A DNA stretch of 64,000 nucleotides, from assembly GCA_009829735.1 (NCBI GenBank), contig CM020619.1, forward strand, positions 812,590-876,589. The letters run 5' to 3'. The notes under the pieces are model-generated. The model was not told the origin of the DNA and made no database searches. It saw only the letters and a list, made by a program, of their open reading frames with translations. The first letter of the stretch is position 1; each line of letters opens with the position of its first letter. Below, piece by piece: positions 40,750-51,800 of the stretch. The DNA is from Pyropia yezoensis (taxonomy: Eukaryota; Rhodophyta; Bangiophyceae; Bangiales; Bangiaceae). The position numbers and the translations under genes are program-made.

Positions 40750-41720
40750 GACACCGTCTGCCCCGCTTCTGGATTCCCATCTTGGGGTCAAAGAAGTCGG
40801 TAAAGTGGGAGATGAGGTAGGATACGGCCGGGTTGAGGCGTTCATACGGTCGGTGGTGACGGTGGAGGAGAGATTGGCAGAGCGGTACTGAGGTATGTGA
40901 TCAACGAGCGTGCTACCGATCGCCGGTGGCCCCTTCCCTTGCCGTTTTCTCCCGCCCTTTCCCAACTGCGTGCGAAATTCTCGTTTGGCATAGCCGCAGG
41001 AGCTCTGGCCCCCGCCCTCGGCTGTCGTCGACGACGTCTAGACCGGCGCCGTACCTGCCCCCCCCCGAACGTTTTGTTTTGCAAGGCGCCTTCACACCGT
41101 CTACCGATCAGGATGGCAGGGCGGCTTAAGGTGCATGCGTGACAGTCGCGGTTTGGCAAGGCGCCGACAGGGTGGGCGCTGAAAGGCAGCCGCCGCAACT
41201 GCCACGCGGACTCGTCGCGAGGACGGTATATGAGGGAGGACGCGGGCCCCGTGGGTGCCCTCCGTCCAGCATGGTGGCGCGCCAAAAACGCGCCGGGTGA
41301 GGCGCCGGAGGTCTGCGGGTGCCGGCAGTCCTTTCACACCCTCATGACTAAAAAACATGTTGGGGTCTCGTGCGGGTTCAAGAGAGTGCTGCAAAATCAT
41401 CGGAGAGTTAAGGTTTGCAGCTATTCTCCGTTCATTTCTCTGTCAAAACAATCGGGAGGGAATATACATGCACGTTCCACTTTCTGCTGTGTAAGATAAT
41501 ATTCGGAAGAGTGAAAGTCCGACACAGGGCACGTCGATGGTGAAGCCGGGCTGTGCTTTACGTCTGGGGCACCAGCAGAGCCGTCGGACTCGGCGTGTAT
41601 AACGAAATGGTAGGGCACAACGCGCCCTCGCGCCATGATCTTTGTAGGGCGCGACTTGGGTGCGGTCAATGTGGAAATCAACTCTCGAAGACAACGCCAG
41701 CGCTGGCCGCCCCGTCCATT
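40750..41720. other. No supportable gene
   Basis: Short overlapping frames only. A plus frame at 41230-41499 has Cys/His spacing (VCGCRQSFHTLMTKKH) but matches no finger I know. Confidence 0.35.
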
Positions 41721-41724
41721 GTGG

Positions 41725-42028
41725 CAAAATCCTTTCGCACACCCGGCACGGAATTTATGGCCTTGTACGAGGGCTGCCTCCTGTGTCGGGGGAACCGGAA
41801 GAAGCGCAAGTCGCCAGCACGCTATCACTGTATTGAGGGAAGCCCCTCAAGACGCAACAAGATGATGCAGCATGTGTGGCGAAAAACCGCTCGTACACGC
41901 AGCAACCAGTTTCTGGTGGTGTACAAGAGGTGCCTCCCGTTTCGAGGAACCGAAGTAAGTGCTTGTCGCACACACGCTATCCCTGTTGCGGGGCAATCCC
42001 CCCGCTACAAAATAAGATGATGGTATGT
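41725..42028 (+). repeat. Diverged direct repeat, about 153-base unit
   Basis: Shared blocks in order: TGCCTCC, CGxGGxACCG, GTCGC, CACGCTATC, CTGT, GGG and AAGATGATG. Unit 1 covers about 41725-41875 and unit 2 about 41876-42028. A plus frame (41553-42020) runs through both and gives related peptides (GCLLCRGNRKKRK / RCLPFRGTEVSAC). This may be a decayed repeat-containing gene. Confidence 0.6.
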
Positions 42029-42032
42029 CGGC

Positions 42033-42640
42033 CAACAGTTTCTTGGTCGGGATGCGGAAGCGAGGCCAAGCCTCTCTGTCCCTTCCCTTCTCCCTTCGGA
42101 GTCCTTTCAGAAGCTCGCCACTCGGAATCTCTCAACCCCGCGCCTGCCCACCGGGCAACGCGAAACTTCAAGACGATAAAACGCAGAAGACCCTCAAGTC
42201 GACGTTGGATGTACTTTCAAGTATCCCTGACATAGGGAAATCCGTGGTCAAGTAGAAAGGGAGACACAGTTCAGACCAGGTGTCTGGCGCTCCTCGTGTG
42301 GCGCGCGCTACCCCCTACGTGGGGTCCGATCTGCCACAGCGTGGACCAAACGTTTTTGGTCTGGACGCGGAAGCAAGGCCCAGCCCCGCTGTCCCTCCCC
42401 TCCTCCCTTCACGGTCCCTTTAAAATGTAGGCAATCAGATTGTCCCACCCTAGCTTCTGCCCGCCGTGCCACACGAACTTCAAGACGACGAAACTGCCGA
42501 TAACCCTGAAATTCTCGTTAGATGTCCTCTCATTCAAAGTAATCCTTTTTGTGGGATATCCGAGATTAAACGCAAAGGGAGTAGCGCTCCAGACCAGCTG
42601 TCTGTTCGCCCGCTTGTGGCCCTTCATGTCCCTTGCGTTA
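42033..42640 (+). repeat. Diverged direct repeat, about 313-base unit
   Basis: TTCTTGGTCGGGATGCGGAAGC at about 42038 and TTTTTGGTCTGGACGCGGAAGC at about 42351 begin two units. They share GCTGTCCCT, CTCCCTTC, CGAACTTCAAGACGA or near variants, and CCAGACCAG-like ends. It follows directly on the 153-base repeat, about half its length. Confidence 0.6.
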
Positions 42641-45089
42641 GGCTATTACTGCTACAGTGCGAACGGCATAGAGGAGCGCGACCGCGCGTTCACTGTCCAT
42701 TCACAGTGTCAGCGAGGCAGGCCAGTACCGTCAGTGATACTACTGCCACCGCCCCCGCCGCGCCCTCCATCGCCGTGATACATACACACCTAAAGAGCAG
42801 CAGAAAGATCATACTGCTGCGGAATCTTCTGTGCGGCATCGACGTAGTACCCTGCTGTTTTCTAAGCGTACGCTTCGCACGCCGCCATAATCTTACCTGC
42901 GGCAGCACAATGACACCCGAGTGAAGCACGCATTGAGGAGAGAAAAATGGGACAGCTGCCGCCCCATGTGGCTCGATGACCGCCGACGACGCTATGGACG
43001 TAAAGCACAAAGTACTTGCGAACATGAGCTCAGCCGAGAATATATGAACAACAAGAACGCACGGCCAACATGTCTGTGGAGTGCAGCAGCGGTACTGCGC
43101 GACAAAGACCCTGGAAGACGGCTGAGGAAGGATACGGACGTGAGCATGGCGGGGCTATAACTGGCGACATCATGTAGGAGAGTGCAGCGATCAGGATCGT
43201 AGACGTGAAGATTGGTTGCTGTCGCCATGGCTACTGTTGCTGTGCTCCACAGACATCTGCCCACGTACAAGTGACAAGCATAGCTGCAGGTGCTGGCCAG
43301 ACGGGCGTGAATCCACTGCTGCGTGGCAATGATCGCACAGAATATCAGTGAGTGGCTCCCACATGGGCGCGGGATCTCAAGGAGGCACTGCTCTGTCACC
43401 AATCGCCCAGGTCGGGACAACATCCATGCATTCAGGGATCGCGGCCACAAGGGCAGCCAAGACGCGTACGCGAACGACGAGGCCGAGCCTGTATTCGCCG
43501 CTCAACTTGCGATGGAAATGGCGTATGCAGGCAGTGGAACGACGGGCGAAAGGCCTCTCGTACGCGCAGACACGCGCCAGCAGTTTCATGTAACTGCGGC
43601 GGGCGAGCTTGATCTCGCAAGTGCGGATCCCTCCCAGAAGCAGGAAGCTGATCCGCCATCTTGATGTTTTTACGAACGCAAATTCGGAAGGTATGTCAAT
43701 CGACGCCAGGTTTCACCGGTGGTGAACTCGGCTGGATACGTAGTCGGCGCTCGACTCTCCGTGATGTCACATTAGACAAATTTGCCAGTGTGCACTTTTT
43801 TATCTTCTATTTGCTGCTGCCCTTACGGATGAATAGATGCAGAGCCCGAATGAGGTAAAGAAGTCAGAGCTAAATTGATTCGGCAATCTGAAAGGGGGTG
43901 ATCTTGGTGCAGCAGGGAAAATTCAAAGATGACGCGATTTTGCCAGGCGTTCGTCTCAGGTGAATCATCTGGAAAGTCGATACTGACATGCTTCGTGAAG
44001 GAGAGGGAAGGAGACAGAGACGCGCATTTTTTGACGGAGCCCTCTGCGCTCAAAAGCTCACTGTCGGTAGCTAGAAAACTGTTCTTTTCCCACACGCACC
44101 GACACACACTACACCTTATCACCGTTGTAGGTGGGGACGGGTGTGAGACTGAGCAAAATCGCCCTTCTTGGTCCATGTTGACTACATGCACGTAGGACTT
44201 TCGTGTTCTCAGTGGCTCACAGGGGCACGTAGCTAGATTCTGGGCTGCGTCATCACATGATCGCCGTCTTTTTCCGGGCTGTGAGGAGGGAGCGACAAAA
44301 GTAGCTGTTCTAACGGGAACGTTGTCAAAAAAGGACGCGCTCCAGGGCAGCACACCATATAAACTCACTGCTTGAGTTCCACTAGTAAACGCAGAAATAG
44401 TACGGTGAAGTAGATGGTGTTGAGTTTTGTCTGTAGTCACCTGGCCGCAAATAGTTCAAAGAGCGAGTATCCAACAAGTGAGCACCTCAAGTGCCACACG
44501 GTTGACGTCAACTCGTGGCCTGTTTTCGACGCTCTTCCGGGAAAAACAGTATGGATACCAGGCACGTGCTTTGAAAAGCTAAGCTTTGGTTTCGAATCCC
44601 AAGCACCGGGGCTTGACGTGCGATCACGCCCGACCCCACCCGATCAGGTTTTAATCATTCCCATTGGTCCGCGTGTGTCGCAAGAAGTATCCTACCTCTT
44701 CTTCTTATTCAGAAGAGTGTGCCATGCATCATTGCGGATTTAAAATACGTCTTACAACGTGAGCATTGGCCAGTACTTGTGCAATCTGCTCATTGCGCAC
44801 CGGATTGGCACGGAAGGGTCACCCCAGCCATGTCACGGGAGCCAAGTGGGCAAAGATGAACCTCATTGTCTGAGATTTAGGCAATGGAGTTACGAACCGA
44901 GACGGGGTGTGAAACATGGAGGTGGACGAATTTTGGCGGATGAAGTTCGCTTCCTGTGGTTCGAGCCATACCGCGAACAAAGTTCAGCGCGTTTGGCTCA
45001 CGGTATGGGTCGCGCCATACGAGAGTCCCGAACACTTCGCAGATGCTGTGCGCATTCCACGTTGCAGGTCAACTCACACACGCGACCGC
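42641..45089. other. No supportable gene
   Basis: Average composition with frames up to 205 codons (43823-44440, minus) that match nothing I know. No promoter or repeat stands out. The segment next to 45090 is the insertion target of LTR copy 2. Confidence 0.35.
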
Positions 45090-45094
45090 CGAAG

Positions 45095-45456
45095 TGTAGC
45101 ACAGTAGGAATCCGTCGCACGTCCACTCTCAGGGAACACTCACCAAGGGGGATCGGCACCAACGTCACCGGGAGGCCAAGGTTGCGGTCCTTGGAGCACA
45201 AGCCACGGGACCAAGATGGGAGCCCAAATGGGAGGGGTTTGTTGTTCTACCTTGGCCGGCGGTGGATTCGCCGCCGGCCCCCACGTTATAAACCCTCGGA
45301 GACACTACTAACTACCCTCCACCCCAAGATGCAAGTCCCTCTGGTCATACGTAACTTATAGATACCGTGACCAGTACGAACTATCAAATTGAAAGTTAAG
45401 GGTTAGAAGTAGCCCCCTAATATTAGGGATACAATACGGCCAACCATATTGCTACA
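45095..45456 (-). repeat. 3' LTR, copy 2
   Basis: 362 bp, TGTAGCAC...ATTGCTACA as written on the plus strand. It is followed by the complement of the polypurine tract (TATCCCCCCCCCTTAG). Confidence 0.95.
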
Positions 45457-46048
45457 TATCCCCCCCCCTTAGATTCGGCCCGTCCTCGGGTCGAGTTGCA
45501 TTCGGGTTACCGAATGTAAGTGGGTCGCGTGACCGTTTACCAGTCGGGTGGGGCTTTGCGCCCCGTCGCGACAGACACCCCTTTTCGAGGTTGTCTGAGG
45601 GGGGTGCCCCCCTTTGTGTGGTACACACACGATCCGTTTTCCGGACCGTTAAATTCCCGATGCGGGTTCTGTTCACGACCCCCCTTTCCGAGGGGTGGTG
45701 CAAGCGGATCCGCCACCAGGTGTCTGGTGGTAGGGGAGCCCCTCTCGTGTTACCGAGTGAATGGGGGCGGCCGCTCCCGCTTTTCACGGGGGCGGTTTCG
45801 GGGTGAACCCCTCTTGGTTGCCCCGTACGGGGGTGTGGCCCCGGCCCGCCCAGGTGCCTGGGTGGAGCCCGTTCGTAGCCTCGTGGGGCGCGGGTCGACC
45901 CGCGCGCCTGCGGCGCTTCTCGTGGCCGTTGTGGTCATAAGCGCGGGCGCCCGCGCTTCCCTGGCTCGTCCGCGCGAGCGTTCCTCGTACCGGGTCGAGC
46001 CGGCCTCGGCTTTTCTGCAAGGGGCGCCCCTGCCACCCCGGTTGCACC
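45457..46048 (+). promoter_or_regulatory. Leader of the antisense ORF, copy 2
   Basis: The first 300 bases match copy 1, including CATTCGGGTTACCGAATG and the donor-like GTAAGT at 45516-45521. After about 45755 the two copies diverge sharply, except for short conserved islands such as CGCGGGTCGACCCGCG and GTGGTCATAAGCGCGGG. A pyrimidine-rich CTTTTCTGCAAG at 46012 could be a splice acceptor (speculative). Confidence 0.4.
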
Positions 46049-48426
46049 ATGTCGGACCCCCAGGTACCCGGGGGCGAGGACGACCTCCTGCCTGAAGAGG
46101 GGGAAGAGGTGATGGTGGACGACGTTCCCGTCTCCGCCACCGCCGCCGAGTGCTTCCTAGCGAGCTCGTCGGAGGACGAGGACGACCGGGTGACCGTTCG
46201 TGTGGCCCCGGACGGCGCGCCGGGCGGGTTGTCGTCTGTGTGTAGCGGCACGACGGCTCCGTCGGGTGGCGGACAACCGCGTGCCGCGGTGGCTTCTACC
46301 GCTTCTCCTCCGGCGGCCCGGATGGCTTCTGTCGCCGGTACCGGCGTGGCTCTACCTCAAGACGGTGTCCCCGGCGTGGCGGATGGTGGTGTTGGCACCC
46401 CGTCCAGTCCGGCGGGTCAAGACGGCGCGGGTGCCCGCCCCGTTGGTGTGTCCGCTGCGGCGGGTAGCGGGTCTACCCGTGCTGCCCCCGTGGTACCCAC
46501 GTCGGGTCCGGGTGGCGGCGATGCTCTGCCCGCGGTGCCGCGGGCGTCTGGTGGTCAAGGTGGGTCTACACCGATGGCTGTGGACTCCGGTAGTTACTCC
46601 GGGCGGGCGCCCGTCCTTCTTCTTCCTCCTCGGCCGCGTGCGACTCCGGCGCCGGCCCCTCTTCCGGTGGGGCATCCCCCGGCGCCCCCTATTCTTCCTG
46701 GTCCTGCCCGGGTTGCCCCGTTGGGTGGCGGCGTCGCCGTGGCGGCGGGTCAACCCGCCATGTCGATGTTCGACTTGGTGGCTCGGGTTCGAGGCCTGAC
46801 TGTGCAAGAGTCAATGGAGTCCGATGGGCGGATGCGGGTGGACTTCCACCTGCCCCATCCCCGTGGAGAGTCCTCCCGGCGCGTCAAGGTGGACCCGAGT
46901 TGGGAGCGGGAGTTGGTGCGGCTGGTCAACCAGCCGAACGCGGTGCGAGTGGAACACCATTGGATCCTGAGTCAGCCCGACGACCGGCATGCGCAGCTCT
47001 GGCGTACTCGGGTGGGACGGGGTGAGGTCTACCTCGACCCCAACTTCGGGGTATGCGACCTGATTGCTCCCGCGTTGCCGCGGGAGATTGACTACCCGGC
47101 TAGTGCTCGGGGAATTGCGGCGGCGGCGGAGCCGGTTGCGTTTGGGGAGACGGTGGGCAGTACCGGTCGGTATCCCGACTTTGATTACTACCCGGGGGTA
47201 TCCCCGTATCTGTCGTTGACGGCCCCCTACCCGCCTATGGCGGGGTTGAAGTCGGCGTCGAGCTGGCGACGTAACCATGGTGTCATGGCGGATGCGTTTC
47301 GCACGGATATAACGTGTGCGTTGCAGACCGGCAACGGTCGTGCGCCGGTATACACCCCCGTGCGCCCGCCGCTATGGCAGGAGGGGTGGGAACCCGCCCC
47401 TGCTTTCCGGTTTGACCCGGTTCCTGTCTCCGATACTTCGGGAGTGTGTTGGCCTCCCGGCCGGTCCACCCGTTGCAGGGTACCTTCACCCTTGAGGATA
47501 CCCTCGGGCAGGCGTCCTCCTTCTTGCTGTCCGTCCGCCGGCAGGGGCGCCTGTTTCATCTTCCGACGGGTGTCCGTCGGCACATCGCGCAGTTGGGCGT
47601 GGACCTGATAGCTGCCAAGACCGGGTTGGCCCGGGAGTTCGAGGCCCTGCTGGCTGTTCACGATGCCGTGAACTGGGCTGGGGTGTTGGCCCTTCCCCCG
47701 TACCGGGACCCGCAGGCTGGGGCTACCCCCTTGCCTCGTCACTCGTTGCGTATCCGGCGTACTCAGCCGGGTGAGCCTAGTTGCCATGGGTGGGCGTCCA
47801 CCGAGGCCGTTCCTGACCTGGGTATTCCCATGGTTATCCATGACCCTCTTCAGGTCCTTGCCCCGTGGTTCGGTAACCCGATACCGGCGGCGGTTGGCCG
47901 TCGTCCCCGAGAGTGGGGCTCTGCGGGTGGGGAGCGTGAGGTGTCCCGTCGTCGGGCGGAGCCCCGCCGGGGTTACGGTGGAGCCCCTTCGGTAGGGTCC
48001 TACCGAGCCTCGTATCAGGTGCCACCGGCTCCGGTGGTAGCTGTGTCGGCTCTTTTGGCTCCTCTGGCAGCGCCAGTGCCCGCTCCCGCCCCTGTCATAC
48101 AAGACGGGGGTCCCCGTCTCTGGTATGAGGGCGTTGACGCCCTTGTTGCCCGCGCAATGCGGGAGGGTCTCTCTGTTAGCTGGGGGGATATCCCCCAAGG
48201 TGCTGCGCTAGTTGGGTCAGCGCGTTGCTTCGGTGGCGTGCTGGACTGCCTCCAGAAAGCTCTGGAGGACGTGGAGGCTGGCCGCAGCACCCTCGTCCAG
48301 CTATGCACCGAGGTAACTCGGGTGGTCGACCGTCGTGACGTTGCCGACCGGTGGAGCACGGAGGTATACGCGCTTATGCGTGAGTGGCCTCCCTCGGGCA
48401 GTGGGTCTACCCACTTAGGAGTGTGA
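46049..48426 (+). pseudogene. Antisense ORF, copy 2, one frameshift
   Basis: Starts at ATG 46049 (MSDPQVPGGEDD). The frame is open to 47608, but homology to copy 1 leaves it near 47416, where one base is missing in TTTGACCCGG (TTTGACACCGG in copy 1). It continues in the +1 frame (open 47446-48426). The acidic and Pro/Gly-rich N-terminal 230 residues share only islands with copy 1 (GLSSVCSGTT, SGRAP.LLLPPRPR). From DLVARVRGLTVQESMESDGR on, the proteins are nearly identical. Confidence 0.8.
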
Positions 48427-48895
48427 TTGTTTGTACGGGAGAGGGACCCGGTGGCCCTTATGGTAGCCGGGTAGTAGTGAGTATAAACTCATCCCCTTTG
48501 GGGGCATTGCTTGCCTCTGTTTGCTGCCCTGGGGAGTACCCCTTCTGGCTCAGTGGTGCCTTGCCTCCCGCCCAACTTCTTCCTGTTGGTTCATGCTTGG
48601 GGAGGTTATCCTCCCTCACTTTGTGTCTTGGCTTTGGGAGGTCATCCTCCCGTGTAAGCCCCCTAGTTACTTCGATATTATCGAGGTTAGCCTTTACCTT
48701 TAAGTTAACTTATTAAGGTTCAGGTTTTACTTAGTTACCTAAGCTTGGCTCTACTTAGTTACCTAAGCTTGGTTCGACTTAGAAACCTAAGTCTGATTTG
48801 ACTTAGAAACCTAAGTCTGCCATAACCATGTCACACCTTACTTAGTAGGTATAAGCCTCACCCCCCAACAGCCGAAGTCGGTGTCGGTTGGGTTG
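48427..48895 (-). repeat. Convergent intergenic region with a palindromic 24-bp array, copy 2
   Basis: Units start at 48729, 48753, 48777 and 48801, with the same 24-base period and the same palindromes (ACTTAGTTACCTAAGC twice, ACTTAGAAACCTAAGT twice) as copy 1. Confidence 0.8.
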
Positions 48896-51800
48896 TTACA
48901 GTAGGCGTCGTCGCCTCATGTAAGGCATGAGTAGTTGGCGGGGTATATTCGCCGCCTGTTCCCAGGTGGGTGAGTCGTATCCGACCCACATAACCTTGAC
49001 GTACCAGGGTCCTGGTAGGTCCGGGTCGGTGTGTCCGACCACGCTCTCTACTTGGTATGGGATCCCATCCGGTCCCACCGGGTCATCTGACCGGTGGGTT
49101 GTAAGAGCTTCATGTAGCAACCCAGCCGGTACCGGCTGAGGCTGTTCCGGCTTCGGAGCAGGTGTGACATCATTCACACTGATGCGTTGGATCTCCGTAT
49201 CGGAGTGTAAGATAACAGAGTGGTCATCTCTGTGGAGAATCTGGTACGGTCCCTTGACCGGTTGCATGAGCTTATTGCCCCGGAACTTCTGGTGTCTGAT
49301 GTAGACCCAGTCACCTGTTATCAGGGTAGCGTTGCGCACCCGTAACCGGGCGTCGAAGTTCTTCTTATATCGAAGCTGTGTTCTGTCAAGGGCACCCTTG
49401 AGCTTAGGAATCATCCACGATAGCTTGGCCAACCAAGCTAGGTGGATACGTTCGGCCGGTCGGCCTTTCGGTGTATCATACCGAGTGCACCTGCCTGGTG
49501 GCAGCGTCAGGTTACCGACGCCTAGTGGCATGACCCACTCCAGCGGAGCGATGTTTGTGCTCCGATGTGGCCTGGCATTGTATGCCAGGGTGAGTACGGA
49601 CAGAAGCCTGTCCCAAGTGTTCGTGTGCTCGGCCACGTAGCACTGTAGCATCTTGACGATGGTGCGGTTGAACCGCTCCACCTGCCCGTTGGTTTGCGGG
49701 TGGTAGTCGGATGCCCGACGTGGTTCGATACCGAACATGCCCAGGACCTTAGTGCAGAATGCTGACGTAAGGTTTGCTCCGTTGTCGGAGAGGAGTTGCT
49801 TCATGACTCCGTATGCACTGATCCAGTGGTCAACCACTGCGTTCATGATGGTGTATGCCGTATCATTCGGGATGGCTGCCGCTCGTGACAGCTTAGTGAA
49901 CCGGTCAGACATGACCAGGATGTACCTGTTCCCTTCTTCCGTTACCGGAAGTGGCCCGAGTATGTCGATAGCGACTTGCTCGTTGGGCCCATCGGGTGGG
50001 AATAGCTTCATGGCTGACGCCTGCCTATGTAGACTCATGCGGTTACGTGCGCAGGGGTGGCACCCCCTTACGTGGTCGACCACGTCGACGGCCATTGCTG
50101 GCCAGTAGAAGAACCTTCGCATTGCTGCGAACATACGTGAACCCCCCGGGTGTCCGGCTGTGGGGTTCTCGTGTTCTCGTTCCATGACGGCTTGCCGTAA
50201 GGACACGGGGACCACGACTTGATGTCGTCCATCGGCGGGTGCCCGCCGGTATATGAGTCCGTCTTCGTTCTCCGAGAAGATGCCGGCCGTGCCGTCCAGG
50301 AGGTTAGCGCGGTGGTGTCTACAGTCGTCGTCATTGGCTTGTGCCTTGCGGAAGTCCGCGAGGGTCAGTGGGCATGCTCGGTGTGCCATGGTATGGTCAA
50401 CCATACCTTGGGTAGCGTTACCCACCATGCAGACCGGTACCACCGGGATGTCCTCGTCCACCGGGCGGGTATCCCCGCTCGGGGTGTCGAGTCGAGACAA
50501 TGCGTCTCCGAGATGGTGGGTTGACCCAGCCTTATACACGGTACGGTAGTCGTGCTCGGCCATTTTTAGCCTCCATCGGGCTAGCCTCCCATGGCTATCG
50601 GAATCCTTGTCACCAAGGTTGAGGAGCCATCGTAGGGGTTCGTGGTCGGACCTCACGATGAACCTGGAGCCCTCCAGGTATGGACGAAGCAGTTGCACTG
50701 CCCATATAACTCCGAGGCATTCACGCTCGGTGGCACTATAGTTACGCTCAGCCGGGTTGAGTGTCCGGCTGAAGTATCCTACCGGACGTAGGTCCGGGAT
50801 AACGTTATCGGTACCGATCAACGTCTCTCCCTGTAACAGGGTGCATCCCACTTGTGTATCGCATGCATCGACATCGATGACGAAGGTACCCCGTCGGTGC
50901 GGTAACGCAAGGACGGGTGGGGATAGTAGGGCTCGCTTCAGCGACTCGAATGCCTCCTCTTCGCTAGGCGAAGGGGGTTGGAGTACCTTGGGCAGGGTAC
51001 TGCTCGTAAGAACCGTTAACGGTTTAGCTATCCGAGCGAAGTCCTTGACGAACCGTCGGTATACATTGCACATTCCCAGGAAGCTCTTGAGCTGTGTCTG
51101 GGTGTTAGGGAACCGGGCATCCCGGAGTGCCCGGGTATTGGCTTCGAGTACCCCTAGTTTACCAGGGGTTATCTGGTGGCCCAGATACTCGACCGTCTGT
51201 TGGAAGAAGGCGCACTTCTTCAGACGCAGGGTTACCCCGGCGTTCCTCAAGAGGGTGAGTACCTCGTCAACATGTTGCACATGGTCATCCATGTTACGCG
51301 AGAAGACGATGACGTCATCGAGGTACACTAGGCAGTTACGCCACTTCACCCCCGACAGTATAATGTCGATAGCCCGCTGGAATGTAGCGGGGGCGTTGGA
51401 CAATCCGAAGGGCATCCTTAGGAACTCGTACACTCCACTGTGACAGACGAATGCCGTCTTGGGGATATCCTCGTCCGCCACCGGGATCTGCCAGTATCCG
51501 GCATTGCAGTCGATGGTGGTAAACACCGTAGCTTCCCCCAGGGAGTCGATGCATTCATCCATCCTTGGTAGAGGGTAGGAGTCCTTCTTGGTAACCAAGT
51601 TGAGGCGTCGATAATCGATGCAAAACCGAGGGGTTTGATCCTTCTTCGGTACGATAACGACTGGGGCACCCCACTCCGACATCGAAGGTCGGATCACCTT
51701 AGCTTCACTCATCCTCTTCACTTCTCCATCAACGATCTCTCGTTGCATAGGTCCCGCTCGGTGCGGTTGTGACCGGGCGGGGCGTGCGCCTGGTACCAGG

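Noticed and set aside
41230..41499. Zinc-finger (BED) domain upstream of the hAT fragment
   Set aside because: Opposite strand to the hAT fragment, and the Cys/His spacing does not fit BED.
44880..44975. tRNA-like GGTTCGAGCC arm
   Set aside because: No D-arm, anticodon stem or acceptor stem at the proper distances.
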